From positions 62,001-126,000 of the forward strand of contig NZ_MWWV01000002.1 of the NCBI RefSeq assembly GCF_002259645.1: a stretch of DNA of 64,000 bases, in the 5' to 3' direction. The notes under the pieces were generated by a model. It worked only from the letters and a program-made list of their open reading frames with translations, did no database searches and had not been told where the DNA came from. Positions 52,060 to 60,930 of the stretch are shown here, in pieces. The DNA comes from Bifidobacterium tissieri. Lineage in GTDB: Bacteria; Actinomycetota; Actinomycetes; Actinomycetales; Bifidobacteriaceae. Position numbers and translations under genes: made by a program. Numbering within the stretch: the stretch's first letter is position 1; the number at the start of each line of letters is the position of its first letter.

Positions 52060-52644
52060 ATGAAGGAACTTATGCTCGTCGGCGAGTATTACACCAGCAT
52101 CGATCCCGAACTCGACGCCGAGCGGGAACGCGCCAAGGACCTGTTGTACGACTTCAATATGATGCGTCCCACCAAGCGCGCCGAACGCGAACGTATCATT
52201 CGTGAACTCTTCGGCCATGCAGGCAAGAACTGTTGGATCGAATCCGTATTCAACTGCGATTACGGCTACAACATCTCCGTGGGCGACAATTTCTATGCCA
52301 ACACTGGCTGCTGCATCCTCGATTGCGCACGGGTGACCATCGGCGACAACGTATGGTTCGGCCCGAACATCGGCATCTATACCCCCGAGCACGTCTTCGA
52401 CGCGGAGGAGCGCACGGCGGGATGGGAGCATTCGCTGCCCGTGACGATCGGCGACAACGTGTGGGTATGCGGCGGCGCGACCATCGTCGGCGGCGTGACG
52501 ATCGGTTCGAACAGCATCATCGCAGCGGGTGCCGTGGTGGTCAGAGACGTGCCAGACAGCGTGATCGTCGGTGGAGTGCCGGCCCGCGTGATTCGCCAGA
52601 TCACCGAGGCGGACCGACTGAATCTCGGTCCCGGCGCACGCTGA
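52060..52644 (+). CDS. Maltose/galactoside O-acetyltransferase-like protein (hexapeptide repeat)
   Basis: A 194-residue left-handed beta-helix acyltransferase. The N-terminal MKELMLVGEYYTSIDPELDA is the Mac domain; hexapeptide coils follow (VGDNFYANTGCCILDCARVT, IGDNVWFGPNIGIYTPEHVF, with the catalytic His in TPEH), ending VPARVIRQI. It moves an acetyl group from acetyl-CoA to a sugar. The ATG at 52060 is chosen for GGAG at 6 nt and for its fit with the family start; ATG codons at 52018 and 52027 are possible. Convergent with the MerR gene. Confidence 0.9.
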   Translation: MKELMLVGEYYTSIDPELDAERERAKDLLYDFNMMRPTKRAERERIIRELFGHAGKNCWIESVFNCDYGYNISVGDNFYANTGCCILDCARVTIGDNVWFGPNIGIYTPEHVFDAEERTAGWEHSLPVTIGDNVWVCGGATIVGGVTIGSNSIIAAGAVVVRDVPDSVIVGGVPARVIRQITEADRLNLGPGAR

Positions 52645-52650
52645 CCGCCA

Positions 52651-53142
52651 TCAGCGCCCGACGCCGCCACTGGCCTTGCCCTCGGCCTGCAAATGCTTGA
52701 CCTTGTCCACGATGTCGGAGTTCTCCTCCAACAGACGGCGGGCGTCGTCATCCCTCCCCTCCGCAATGGCCCGCCAGTACAGCGTCTTGAACGACACGTA
52801 CGCCTGCTGCATGCGAATGACCTCGGCCCTGGCCGCCAGTCGCAGGGCCTGCGCATCAAGCAGTTCCATCTGGCGACGGGCACCGGCGGCCCCCTCGGTG
52901 GCATTGGCGAGATACTCTCGCATGGCGTCGAGCGGCATGCCCGTGGACGCCAGACACGAAATCGTGGTCAGTCGTTCGATATCGGCGTTGGAATATGCAC
53001 GATGTCCGGAACTCGGATCCCGAGCGATCGGCGGAATGATGCCGACCTGTTCGTAATAGCGCAACGTGGACTCCGGCAGTCCCGAAATCAACGACGCCTC
53101 GCGGATGGTATGCCATGCGGTTGTGTTGTTCACGGTGCTCAT
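52651..53142 (-). CDS. MerR-family transcriptional regulator
   Basis: A 163-residue regulator. TIREASLISGLPESTLRYYE, QVGIIPPIARDPSSGHRAYS and NADIERLTTISCLASTGMPL are the winged helix of MerR proteins; a coiled-coil dimer helix follows, without the metal-binding Cys set, so it belongs to the organic-ligand or stress branch. The start at 53142 is supported by the family alignment. Its promoter has the MerR layout and the transcript is nearly leaderless. It lies 44 bp behind the MATE gene on the same strand. Confidence 0.88.
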   Translation of the reverse strand: MSTVNNTTAWHTIREASLISGLPESTLRYYEQVGIIPPIARDPSSGHRAYSNADIERLTTISCLASTGMPLDAMREYLANATEGAAGARRQMELLDAQALRLAARAEVIRMQQAYVSFKTLYWRAIAEGRDDDARRLLEENSDIVDKVKHLQAEGKASGGVGR

Positions 53143-53150
53143 ACCTTTTG

Positions 53151-53180
53151 AATGTAGGGACTTCGAGCGCTTGAAGTCAA
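53151..53180 (-). promoter_or_regulatory. MerR-type promoter with dyad in the spacer
   Basis: On the minus strand, TTGACT (-35) and TACATT (-10) are 18 bp apart and the spacer holds the near-perfect dyad CTTCAAGCGCTCGAAG. That is how MerR regulators overlap their own promoters. The -10 ends 8 bp before the ATG, which makes the transcript almost or entirely leaderless. Confidence 0.7.
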
Positions 53181-53186
53181 TCACGT

Positions 53187-54545
53187 TTACCGCAGCGACT
53201 TGAGGATGACCCGCTGAATGGGAATGGTGACCGCAAACGTGAGAATATCGGACACGGACTGCGCCATCTCCACGCCCAGTACGCCGAGGAAATGCGGCAA
53301 AATCAACACGGCGGGAGCAAGGAACAGGCCTGTGCGGCAGACGGCCAGGAAGGATGCGATGCCGGTCTTGCCCAACGTCTGACTCATCATGTTGCCCATC
53401 ATGTTCACGCCGTTGGTCACCACCGTGGCGCATTGGAAATGCAACGCGGCCACGCCCACCGCCACCACGGCGGGATCGGAACGGAAGACCTCCACCAGCT
53501 GCGGCGCGAACGACCAGATCAGCACGGCGAGCGCCAGCAGCACGCCGGTGGCGAGTTTCACGCAGAACCAGTAGGCCTGACGCACGCGATCGAATTTGCC
53601 GGCACCGTAGTTGTATCCGCAGACGGGCTGGAATCCCTGACCGAGTCCGATGATGATCGAGTTCGCGCCGAGCATGATGCGCATGACGATGGCCATGCCC
53701 GCGATGGCCGCATCCCCGAACGGATTGGCCGCGATGTTCACGCAGGTGGCGGCTATCGAACCGGCGCTCTGCCGAACCAGCGACGGCAGTCCGCCTCCGA
53801 TGATCTCGCGCAGCAGCAGTACGTTCGGCCGGCAGTTGCGCAACGACAGACGGATCACACCAAAACGGCGACTCATCGTCGTGAGGATGAGGAAGCTCAC
53901 CGTCTGGCAAATGCCCGTGGCCAGGCCGGCACCGAAGATACCCAGACCCAACACAAAGATGAACAAGGGTGCCAGCAGGAAATTCAGCAGCGCGCCGGTC
54001 ACCAGGCCCATCATGCCGAACGCCGACTGCCCCTGGTACCGCAGCAGGCCGTTGAGCGAGAACGAGCCGCACACGCAGGGGGCGGCGATGAGGATCGGCG
54101 TGAGATACTGCACGGCGTACGGCGCGATGGTTGCGGTGGAGCCGAGCATCATCACCAATGATCGCAATGTCAACAGTCCGATGATCGTCACGGTCAGTCC
54201 GCAGAGCACCGAACCGACGAACCCGATCGCCAGCAGCCGTGATGCACGTTCGTTGTTGCGTTTGCCCAGCTCACGGCTCATGGAATTGCCCGCGCCGTTG
54301 CCGAAGAAGAATCCGATGGCCTGCAGCACGGTCATGATCGAGAACGCGATGCCGATCGCACCCGACTGCGAGGTACCCAGCTGACCGATGAAGAACGTGT
54401 CGGTGAGATTGTAGGCCGTGGTGACCAGATTGGAGATCACGGCGGGCAGACACAGTCGCAGGATCAGCGGCCTGATCGGGCTGGCGGTCATCTCGCGGTA
54501 TTTGTCGTCGGCACTCGCCCGTTTCATCGTATGCATGCGAACCAC
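53187..54545 (-). CDS. MATE-family multidrug efflux protein
   Basis: A protein of up to 452 residues with twelve expected helices. SPIRPLILRLCLPAVISNLV, NLTDTFFIGQLGTSQSGAIG and the later GGGLPSLVRQSAGSIAATCV and GLGQGFQPVCGYNYGAGKFD belong to the DinF/NorM-type MATE transporters, which export cationic drugs with Na+ or H+ exchange. The start is uncertain: a GTG at 54545 and ATG codons at 54536 and 54527, none with a good ribosome binding site. Followed by MerR on the same strand. Confidence 0.9.
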   Translation of the reverse strand: MVRMHTMKRASADDKYREMTASPIRPLILRLCLPAVISNLVTTAYNLTDTFFIGQLGTSQSGAIGIAFSIMTVLQAIGFFFGNGAGNSMSRELGKRNNERASRLLAIGFVGSVLCGLTVTIIGLLTLRSLVMMLGSTATIAPYAVQYLTPILIAAPCVCGSFSLNGLLRYQGQSAFGMMGLVTGALLNFLLAPLFIFVLGLGIFGAGLATGICQTVSFLILTTMSRRFGVIRLSLRNCRPNVLLLREIIGGGLPSLVRQSAGSIAATCVNIAANPFGDAAIAGMAIVMRIMLGANSIIIGLGQGFQPVCGYNYGAGKFDRVRQAYWFCVKLATGVLLALAVLIWSFAPQLVEVFRSDPAVVAVGVAALHFQCATVVTNGVNMMGNMMSQTLGKTGIASFLAVCRTGLFLAPAVLILPHFLGVLGVEMAQSVSDILTFAVTIPIQRVILKSLR

Positions 54546-54848
54546 GGAATGTCACTGTACTCCACACTCGTGCCTCGCGGACGCTACTGCCGTCCATCTT
54601 TCCCCCCCCCCGTATCGATTGCGTATCGATTGTGCCAATCGCCTGTCAATTGCCTGTATTATGGTGCAATCGTTCGCATTGTGTAATTTCCATAAGGAAA
54701 CTCCACGCGTCACTCTCTGTACATTCATTGTTTACCCATGCGTCATATTCATAGCCCCCGTACGCCATGTGAACGATCGACAATAGGAATATGGATATGT
54801 GTCTTTCCTGCGAATGGACGACAGGAAGACCTCAGCAGGGGAGATGAG
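54546..54848. promoter_or_regulatory. Divergent promoter region with a 10-C tract and tandem 11-bp repeats
   Basis: The region between the MATE gene and the SBP-vWA operon holds a run of ten C at 54602-54611, immediately followed by CGTATCGATTG twice (54611-54632) and then CAATCGCCTGT plus CAATTGCCTGT (54636-54657). TATTAT at 54657-54662 is a plausible -10 for the operon. The repeats look like a row of binding sites. Confidence 0.5.
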
Positions 54849-56600
54849 ATGTTCGGACCACAGACCGCATCGATAACACACATGTTGAAAGCCCGTATGG
54901 CTCCGGTGGTGGCGCTGATGATCGCCATGGCCATGTTGCTGACCGGTTGCGCGGCCGGCAACAATAACTCGAACACGAACGGGCAGTCAAACTCTTCGGT
55001 CAACGTCGACGGATACTCCTCCGATCCAACCTCGGGAGACGTCAAGACCCAGGAGTTCAAGCCGAAGTCCGGCTCCCCGACCGCCACGTTGAAGATCGCA
55101 TCCGGTTCCGAGAACCGTGAGGTGGCCGGCGCAATCCAGAAGGCCGTCGACGATTCCAAGGTGGCCGTGACGCTCGACTACATGGGTTCGCTCGACATCA
55201 TGAACACCCTCTCGAACGGCGGCGGTGACTACGATGCCGTCTGGCCGGCGTCGAGCATGTGGATCTCGATGGGCGACACCAAGCACATCGTCAAGAACGC
55301 GCAGAGCACGTCGACCACGCCGATCGTGTTCGGCATTGAGAAGAAGACCGCGCAAAGCCTCGGTTGGGCGGACAACGACGGCAAGACCAAGGCCGTCGCC
55401 ACCACCGACCTCATCGACGCTGTGAAGGCGGGTCAGCTGAAGTTCTCGATGACCAGCGCGACCCAGTCGAACTCTGGCGCATCCGCCTATCTGGCGTTCC
55501 TGACCGCCATCGCCAAGACCGGCCAGGCGCTCACCAAGGATGATCTCAACAACGCGAACGTGCAGAATTCGGTGAAGACGCTGCTGTCGGGCGTGGACCG
55601 CTCATCCGGATCCTCCGACTGGCTCAAGGACATGGTCGTGGCCAACCCCGACCGCTTCGACGCCATGGTCAACTACGAATCGCTGGTGATCCAGGCCAAC
55701 AAGCAGCTCACCAAGAACGGCAAGGATCCGCTGGTGGCCATCTACCCCGCCGACGGCATCGCCGTCTCCGATTCGCCGCTCGGCTACGTGGATCGCGGCC
55801 AGAAGAACGATACGGCGTTCGGCGACTTCAGCAAGGCCCTGCAGTCCAAGGAGGCCAAGCTTCTGTTCGAGCAGGCCGGCCGTCGCACCGGTCTCGGTGG
55901 CGTGCTCACGTACGCCAGCGACGCCAAGGTGAAGGATTCCTTCCGCTCCGAATGGGGCATCAACACCACATCGGAAGCGCTCAAGACCATCCCCATGCCT
56001 GCGGCTGACGTCATCAACGCGTCGCTGGACATCTACCAGAGCATCCTCAGGAAGCCCAGCTGGACCGTATGGGTGGTGGACTACTCGGGTTCGATGACCG
56101 GCACCGGCAAGGACGGCGTGGTGAAGGGACTCAACGCGGCGCTCAACCCCGATCAGGCCAAGCAGGCTCACATCGAGCCCGGCAATGAGGATGTGAACGT
56201 ATTCATCCCGTTCTCCTCCGACGCATTCAGCCCCACCAAGACCACCGGCACCGACACGAGCGCCATCCTCAATAAGGGATCGGACACCATGCCCACCGGC
56301 GGCACCGACATCTATGCGGGTCTTCAGGCGGCATTGCAGAGCAACATGCCCGATGACTTTTCCAAGTACACCACGGCGATCGTGCTGATGACCGACGGCC
56401 AGTCCCAGACCAGCAACAAGGACGCCTTCACGGCCGACTACAAGTCCAATGGCCATGAGGTGCCGATCTTCTCGATCATGTTCGGCGAGGCCGATCCCAG
56501 CCAGCTTCAGGAACTGGCCTCCCTGTCGAACGCCAAGGTGTTCGACGGACGCAGCGAGGATCTCGCCACCGTGTTCCGTCAGGTGAAGGGATACAACTGA
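54849..56600 (+). CDS. Lipoprotein with substrate-binding-protein-like and vWA domains
   Basis: A 583-residue exported lipoprotein. The signal peptide ends in the lipobox LTGC (about residue 39), followed by an Asn/Ser-rich linker. Residues about 75-370 look like an extracellular solute-binding protein (VTLDYMGSLDIMNTLSNGGG, TPIVFGIEKKTAQSLG), and about 390-583 are a vWA domain with a full MIDAS (VVDYSGSMTG, PTGGTDIYAGL, LMTDGQS). GGGGAG precedes the ATG at 54849; the frame is open 37 codons upstream by chance. First gene of a four-gene operon with an XpaC-like protein, a second SBP-like protein and TelA. Confidence 0.82.
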   Translation: MFGPQTASITHMLKARMAPVVALMIAMAMLLTGCAAGNNNSNTNGQSNSSVNVDGYSSDPTSGDVKTQEFKPKSGSPTATLKIASGSENREVAGAIQKAVDDSKVAVTLDYMGSLDIMNTLSNGGGDYDAVWPASSMWISMGDTKHIVKNAQSTSTTPIVFGIEKKTAQSLGWADNDGKTKAVATTDLIDAVKAGQLKFSMTSATQSNSGASAYLAFLTAIAKTGQALTKDDLNNANVQNSVKTLLSGVDRSSGSSDWLKDMVVANPDRFDAMVNYESLVIQANKQLTKNGKDPLVAIYPADGIAVSDSPLGYVDRGQKNDTAFGDFSKALQSKEAKLLFEQAGRRTGLGGVLTYASDAKVKDSFRSEWGINTTSEALKTIPMPAADVINASLDIYQSILRKPSWTVWVVDYSGSMTGTGKDGVVKGLNAALNPDQAKQAHIEPGNEDVNVFIPFSSDAFSPTKTTGTDTSAILNKGSDTMPTGGTDIYAGLQAALQSNMPDDFSKYTTAIVLMTDGQSQTSNKDAFTADYKSNGHEVPIFSIMFGEADPSQLQELASLSNAKVFDGRSEDLATVFRQVKGYN

Positions 56601-57313
56601 TGCTCAGCATCATCGTCAGCTTCGTAGCGGGTCTGCTGCTCGCCCTGCTGGGATTCTGGATCTGCGGGGGCGGGATCCCCGGCATCATCGTGGCGGTCAT
56701 TCTGGCCGCGGCCGGATACGTGGGCGTGAGCTTTCTCACCCAGCCCGAGCGCAAGCTCGGTCAGGTGCTGGCCTCCGCGATCCCCAACGGCCAGAAGGCC
56801 GTGGAGGCCATCGACGCAGCCAACGCGAACCTCAGCACCATCGGCGGACTGCGCTCCCAGGTACGCGACCAGCTCGTAGGCAAGGAGGTCGACGACTTCG
56901 CCGTGGCCACGCGTGCGCTCGTGCAGTTCGTGGAATCCAATCCCCAGTCGTACGACACGCTGCGCCACTACGTCAACGTGTACGGTGTGCAGACCGAAAA
57001 GCTGCTGCGCGGATACGTGGAGGTCGAGCAGTCCGGCGCCACCGATCAGATCGCCAAGGCACGATCCGAAACCATCGAGGCGCTGCAGGTGCTTGAACAG
57101 ACCGCGGCCGGCGAACTGTCACGCGCCGTGGAGTCCAAGACGCTCGCGCTGTCCGCCGATTCCGACGCGATCGTGCGTCTGGCCAGTCTGGATGGATACA
57201 CGCAGAATTCGCAGAATGATATGGACGCGGTCGGTAATAGCGGTGCCGGTGGCGCCGGTAGTGCGAATAACGGCTTTGCAGGCAACGGCAATGCGCAGGG
57301 AGGGAATCGTTGA
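56600..57313 (+). CDS. XpaC-like membrane protein
   Basis: A 237-residue protein with an N-terminal pair of helices (IIVSFVAGLLLALLGFWICG and IPGIIVAVILAAAGYVGVSF) and a helical cytoplasmic domain that follows XpaC-type proteins (YDTLRHYVNVYGVQTEKLLR, ETIEALQVLEQTAAGELSRA). In other bacteria xpaC lies next to telA. The end is a Gly/Asn-rich tail. Its ATG overlaps the stop of the previous gene by one base (TGATG), so translation is coupled. Confidence 0.72.
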   Translation: MLSIIVSFVAGLLLALLGFWICGGGIPGIIVAVILAAAGYVGVSFLTQPERKLGQVLASAIPNGQKAVEAIDAANANLSTIGGLRSQVRDQLVGKEVDDFAVATRALVQFVESNPQSYDTLRHYVNVYGVQTEKLLRGYVEVEQSGATDQIAKARSETIEALQVLEQTAAGELSRAVESKTLALSADSDAIVRLASLDGYTQNSQNDMDAVGNSGAGGAGSANNGFAGNGNAQGGNR

Positions 57314-58410
57314 AACTCGGAAAAACAAAGATCATAGGTCTCGCCGCACTTCTGGTCGTGGTGCTGGTCATCTGCGGTGCCGTGGCATTCCGCGGATGGC
57401 AGCAGAAGAACGCTCCGCAGCCGGTCAAGACCGAAACGGTGACCGGATACCTCGGCGGTGAGAAGATCAGCCTGTTCGAGGATCAGAAGTTCACCGAGCT
57501 GGCGAAGAAGAACGGACTCGACGTCGACTATCGCAAGGCCGGATCGCTTGACATGATGACCGCCGACCGCAACGGCATGAGCTATCTGTTCCCCTCGTCC
57601 AAGGTGGCCGTGGAATACGGCAAGGCCCAGAACATCGACACATCCAGCGCGGACATCGTGTTCAACAGCCCGATCGTGATCTACACGCACAAGCAGGTGG
57701 CCGACGCGCTGGTCGGCAGCGGCATGATGAGTCAGGAGAACGGCGTCTACCACATCGACATGGCCAAGGCCGTGGACGCCATGAAGAACAACAAGACCTG
57801 GGCCGATGTCGGCTGGAACGGCGGATACGGCTCCTTCCGCATCGACTCCACCGACCCTGTGAAGTCGAATTCGGGCAACGAATACGCGGCGCTCGTGGCC
57901 ACCGTCCTCAACGGAGGACAGCCCGCCACCACCGATTCGGTACAGCGCGATAGCGCCACGCTCCAGACCATCTTCGGCAAGTCCGGCTGGATGGATTCGA
58001 GCTCGGAGGACAGCTTCAACCAGTTCCTGACGCTCGGCGTGGGATCGAAGCCCATGATGATCGGCTACGAGAATCAGGTCCTCGACCTTGCGGTCAACCA
58101 GCCCGACGCATGGAAGCAGGTGAAGGACGACATCGTGATCGTCTACCCCACCCCCACCGTGTGGAGCACGCATATGCTGATTCCGCTCGACGACAAGGGT
58201 CGCAAGCTGCTCACGCTGCTGAAGAGCGATGATGTGCAGAAGCTCGCATGGCAGCAGCACGGATTCCGTTCCGCCAACTTCAGCGGCACCGACGGCATCA
58301 AGCGCTTCGGCGTGCCCGGAACCGTGGATCAGGTGACCTCGGTGACCGAACTGCCGAGCAGCGACGCCATGCAGGCGATCATCGGCATACTGCAAAAGCA
58401 GCAGGGCTGA
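57310..58410 (+). CDS. Membrane-anchored substrate-binding-protein-like protein
   Basis: A 366-residue protein with one N-terminal helix (IIGLAALLVVVLVICGAVAF, no lipobox) and an outward domain of the SBP fold. It is a paralogue of the SBP part of the first gene: GSLDMM, SPIVIYTHKQVADAL and FLTLGVGSKPMMIGYENQVL parallel its GSLDIM, TPIVFGIEKKTAQSL and MVNYESLVI. The start is a TTG overlapping the previous stop, with GGGAGGG upstream. No permease or ATPase adjoins, so a sensing rather than a transport role is likely. Confidence 0.7.
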   Translation: MKLGKTKIIGLAALLVVVLVICGAVAFRGWQQKNAPQPVKTETVTGYLGGEKISLFEDQKFTELAKKNGLDVDYRKAGSLDMMTADRNGMSYLFPSSKVAVEYGKAQNIDTSSADIVFNSPIVIYTHKQVADALVGSGMMSQENGVYHIDMAKAVDAMKNNKTWADVGWNGGYGSFRIDSTDPVKSNSGNEYAALVATVLNGGQPATTDSVQRDSATLQTIFGKSGWMDSSSEDSFNQFLTLGVGSKPMMIGYENQVLDLAVNQPDAWKQVKDDIVIVYPTPTVWSTHMLIPLDDKGRKLLTLLKSDDVQKLAWQQHGFRSANFSGTDGIKRFGVPGTVDQVTSVTELPSSDAMQAIIGILQKQQG

Positions 58411-58514
58411 CGCGAGGCCGATATCCAATACCGATATACCGATCCGAATGATCGTTCCACGATGCTGTGGTTGTTGGGACTCGATGACTCGGACTTGATG
58501 AAAGGAAACACGAC

Positions 58515-59657
58515 ATGAAGGAAATATCCCTGAGCGATCTCGCCGGCTCCAGCCAGTCGACAAGCGCCGATCTGACCACCAGCACCCCGGCCGACGAGAA
58601 CCTCGCCGTCACCCCCGATTCGCAGATCGCCCGGCTGAGCGAAGCCGATCAGGCACGTGTCGTCCAGTTGGCGGAGTCGCTTGATCTGACGCGCTCGGGC
58701 ATCGAGTCCTCCTATGGCAAGGATGTGCAGCGCGCCACCTCGACCTTCGCCGACGACATTCTCTCACGCACCCGTTCCAAGGACGCCGGGCAGGCCGGCG
58801 AACTGCTGCAGGGTCTGCTGACCACTGTGGACGAGGCCGAACTCAGTGGCGTGAAGAAGGTTCCGATCCTCGGTACCATCGCCGTGAACATCGCCAAGCT
58901 TCGTCGCCGGTACGAGAAGGTGTCGTCGCAGATCGACGACATCGTCAGCCAGCTCGAGCGCGCACAGAGCCAGCTGACCAGCGACATCAGCATGTTCAAC
59001 ACCATGTACGACCGCAACGCCGAGCAGTACCGCGATCTCAAGATCACCGTGCTCGCCGGCAAGAAAGCCCTCGACGACTTCAACACGAACCAGCTGCCCA
59101 AGCTCGAGGAGCAGGCCAAGGCGTCGCAGGACCCGATGCAGGCGCAGATCCTTTCCGACTTCAAGGCCAAGCTGGAGCGGTTCGCCAAGCGTCTGGACGA
59201 TCTCGACCGCGTGAGCGTGATCTGCCTGCAGACCGCACCGCAGATCAAGATCATCCAGAATGCCGATCAGATGGTGTGCGACAAGATCGACACGACGATC
59301 TCCACCACGATCCCGGTGTGGAAGAGCCAGATGGTGATCGCGCTCGGTCTGGAGAACCAGCGTCAGGCGCTTGAGCTGCAGAAGAAGACCGATGATTTGA
59401 CCAACCGCCTCATTCAGTCCAACGCCCGCGCCTTGCATCAGGGCGCGGTGGAGGCCGAGAAGGCAAACCAGCGTTCCGTGGTGGATATCGAAACACTCGA
59501 GAAGGTGAACTCGGAGCTGATCGCCACACTGCGCGAGACCGTGCAGATCCAGCGCGAAGGCAAGGCCAACCGTGAGGCCGCCGAGGTGAAGATGCGCCAG
59601 CTTGAGGGCGATCTGAAGACCGCGCTGATCGAGAACGCCCAGTCCCTGGGGCGGTAA
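58515..59657 (+). CDS. telA: TelA/KlaA-family toxic-anion-resistance protein
   Basis: A 380-residue helical cytoplasmic protein. The family blocks are plain: the N-terminal region with KKVPILGTIAVNIAKLRRRY, the LKITVLAGKKALDDFNTNQL stretch, and WKSQMVIALGLENQRQALEL followed by TNRLIQSNARALHQGAVEAE. TelA proteins are linked to tellurite, bacteriocin and envelope-stress tolerance; the mechanism is not known. GAAAGGAAAC precedes the ATG. It is the last gene of the SBP-vWA operon and is closed by a strong terminator. Confidence 0.9.
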   Translation: MKEISLSDLAGSSQSTSADLTTSTPADENLAVTPDSQIARLSEADQARVVQLAESLDLTRSGIESSYGKDVQRATSTFADDILSRTRSKDAGQAGELLQGLLTTVDEAELSGVKKVPILGTIAVNIAKLRRRYEKVSSQIDDIVSQLERAQSQLTSDISMFNTMYDRNAEQYRDLKITVLAGKKALDDFNTNQLPKLEEQAKASQDPMQAQILSDFKAKLERFAKRLDDLDRVSVICLQTAPQIKIIQNADQMVCDKIDTTISTTIPVWKSQMVIALGLENQRQALELQKKTDDLTNRLIQSNARALHQGAVEAEKANQRSVVDIETLEKVNSELIATLRETVQIQREGKANREAAEVKMRQLEGDLKTALIENAQSLGR

Positions 59658-59670
59658 GCATATTAGTCTC

Positions 59671-59727
59671 ATTGCCGCACAGAACGACGATCAACCATGA
59701 TCGGTTCTGTGCGGCAATGTTGTTTTT
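59671..59727 (+). terminator. Rho-independent terminator after telA
   Basis: Perfect 15-bp arms ATTGCCGCACAGAAC and GTTCTGTGCGGCAAT, then GTTGTTTTT. It starts 13 bp after the telA stop. Confidence 0.9.
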
Positions 59728-59760
59728 GGGGACGGCGCGCGTCCTTCTCCTAAAAGAACA

Positions 59761-59843
59761 ATCACACAAGTCGAAAGTACCCTCGAGAAACCATTGCAAT
59801 TGCAAGGGTCGATTTTCGGTACTTTCGACTTGTGTGATTTTTA
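59761..59843. terminator. Long bidirectional hairpin between telA and the ZnuA-like gene
   Basis: Arms of 21 bp (59761-59781, beginning ATCACACAAGTCG, and 59818-59838) are perfectly complementary; TTTTTA follows on the plus strand. The 36-nt centre has further pairing (GAAAACC-like / GG-TTTTC). It lies between convergent genes. Confidence 0.75.
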
Positions 59844-59896
59844 TAGGGATGGATTGATTTCTACCGCGTTATCACCGGCCGAACATTCCTGATCGA

Positions 59897-60811
59897 TCAC
59901 TTCACCGCATTGGCGAAATCGTCGACCAGCGCACCCATCCAGTCAGTGAGGTCATCGTATTCCTGCGGCATCTGCTCGGTGAGGTCGACCGTGGGCACGC
60001 TGCCCTTGTTGGCGGCGTCGATCAGCTGCTTGGTGGTGGAGTCCTCCTCCTGGGTGTTCAGCACGAACACCTTGATGGATCCCGATTCCAGAGCGTCAGA
60101 GAACTGCTTGATGTCGGCGGGCGACGGTTCGCTCTCGTTGGCGCTGGCATTCTTGTAGCCGTCCGTCGTGGAGTCGGTCATGCCGAGATCATCGGCGAGG
60201 TACCATGCCACGGACTCGCTTGCCGCGTACGGCACGCCCTGAGTCTTGGACTTGGCGGATTCGATCTTGTCCTCGACCGCCTTCTCCTTCTCCTCCCATG
60301 CCTTGTGCTGCTGCTCGAAGTAGTCCTTCTGGTCGGGCATGGCCTTTTCATAGGCGGCGGTGATGGCGTCGGCGGTCTTTTCGCGCACATCCTTGGAGAA
60401 CCAGACGTGCGGGTTATCGCCTTCCTTCTTACCTGCGGTTTCGGCGGCATCGACCACCGTGGCCTTGGTGGCGTCGGCGGCCTTGCTGGCCCACGGGTCG
60501 TAGTCGGCACCGTTGACCACGGCCACCTGCGCCTTGTTGAACGAGGCAACATCGGCGGAGGTCGGTTCGTAGTCATGCGCCTCGACGTTCGTGGCCTTCA
60601 TGATGGATTCGACGTTCACCTTGTCACCGCCAAGATCCTTGGCGACGGACCCCCACTGGTTGATGCTCGCCACCACGGTGATCTTGTCATCGGCGCCCTG
60701 CGACGACGAAGCACCGCCGGCGTTCGAGTTACCACAGGCCGCAAGCCCTGCGACCATCACCAATGCGGCCGCACCGGCCGCAACACGCTTGACCATGGCT
60801 GTCATATTCAT
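59897..60811 (-). CDS. Zinc/manganese ABC transporter substrate-binding lipoprotein (ZnuA-like)
   Basis: A 304-residue lipoprotein with signal peptide and lipobox LAAC near residue 25. The metal-site layout of cluster 9 SBPs is visible: first ligand in NVEAHDYEPT (His), second in NPHVWFS (His), third in the Glu/Asp-rich stretch (about 205, SEPSPADI) and the Asp at TVDLTEQM. The His-rich loop of high-zinc ZnuA is absent. GGAG precedes the ATG at 60811 by 7 nt. Two Zur-like dyads lie upstream. The permease and ATPase are not in this window. Confidence 0.87.
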   Translation of the reverse strand: MNMTAMVKRVAAGAAALVMVAGLAACGNSNAGGASSSQGADDKITVVASINQWGSVAKDLGGDKVNVESIMKATNVEAHDYEPTSADVASFNKAQVAVVNGADYDPWASKAADATKATVVDAAETAGKKEGDNPHVWFSKDVREKTADAITAAYEKAMPDQKDYFEQQHKAWEEKEKAVEDKIESAKSKTQGVPYAASESVAWYLADDLGMTDSTTDGYKNASANESEPSPADIKQFSDALESGSIKVFVLNTQEEDSTTKQLIDAANKGSVPTVDLTEQMPQEYDDLTDWMGALVDDFANAVK

Positions 60812-60857
60812 CTGATGCTCCATTTTTCGTGATGTACAGAAGACCTTCATATCGCTA

Positions 60858-60874
60858 TTGATATCCGTTATCAA
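60858..60874. promoter_or_regulatory. Dyad upstream of the ZnuA-like gene (second Zur-like site)
   Basis: TTGATATCCGTTATCAA has 6-bp arms TTGATA/TATCAA around a 5-bp centre. It shares the GATA/TATC arms with the stronger Zur-like box 28 bp further upstream. Confidence 0.5.
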
Positions 60875-60888
60875 CAGTTCCGGCGATC

Positions 60889-60918
60889 AGTATACATCGC
60901 AAATGAGATTCATTATCA
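60889..60918 (-). promoter_or_regulatory. Zur-like box and -10 of the ZnuA-like gene
   Basis: On the minus strand TGATAATGAATCTCATT (60902-60918) matches the box in front of L28 at 16 of 17 positions. TATACT (60889-60894) is a good -10 just downstream, so a bound Zur protein would cover the -35 region. Confidence 0.72.
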
Positions 60919-60930
60919 TCAGCGTGTCGT

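Noticed and set aside
53143-54072. Long N-terminal extension of the MerR frame
   Set aside because: It runs out of frame through the MATE gene; the MerR domain starts at 53142.
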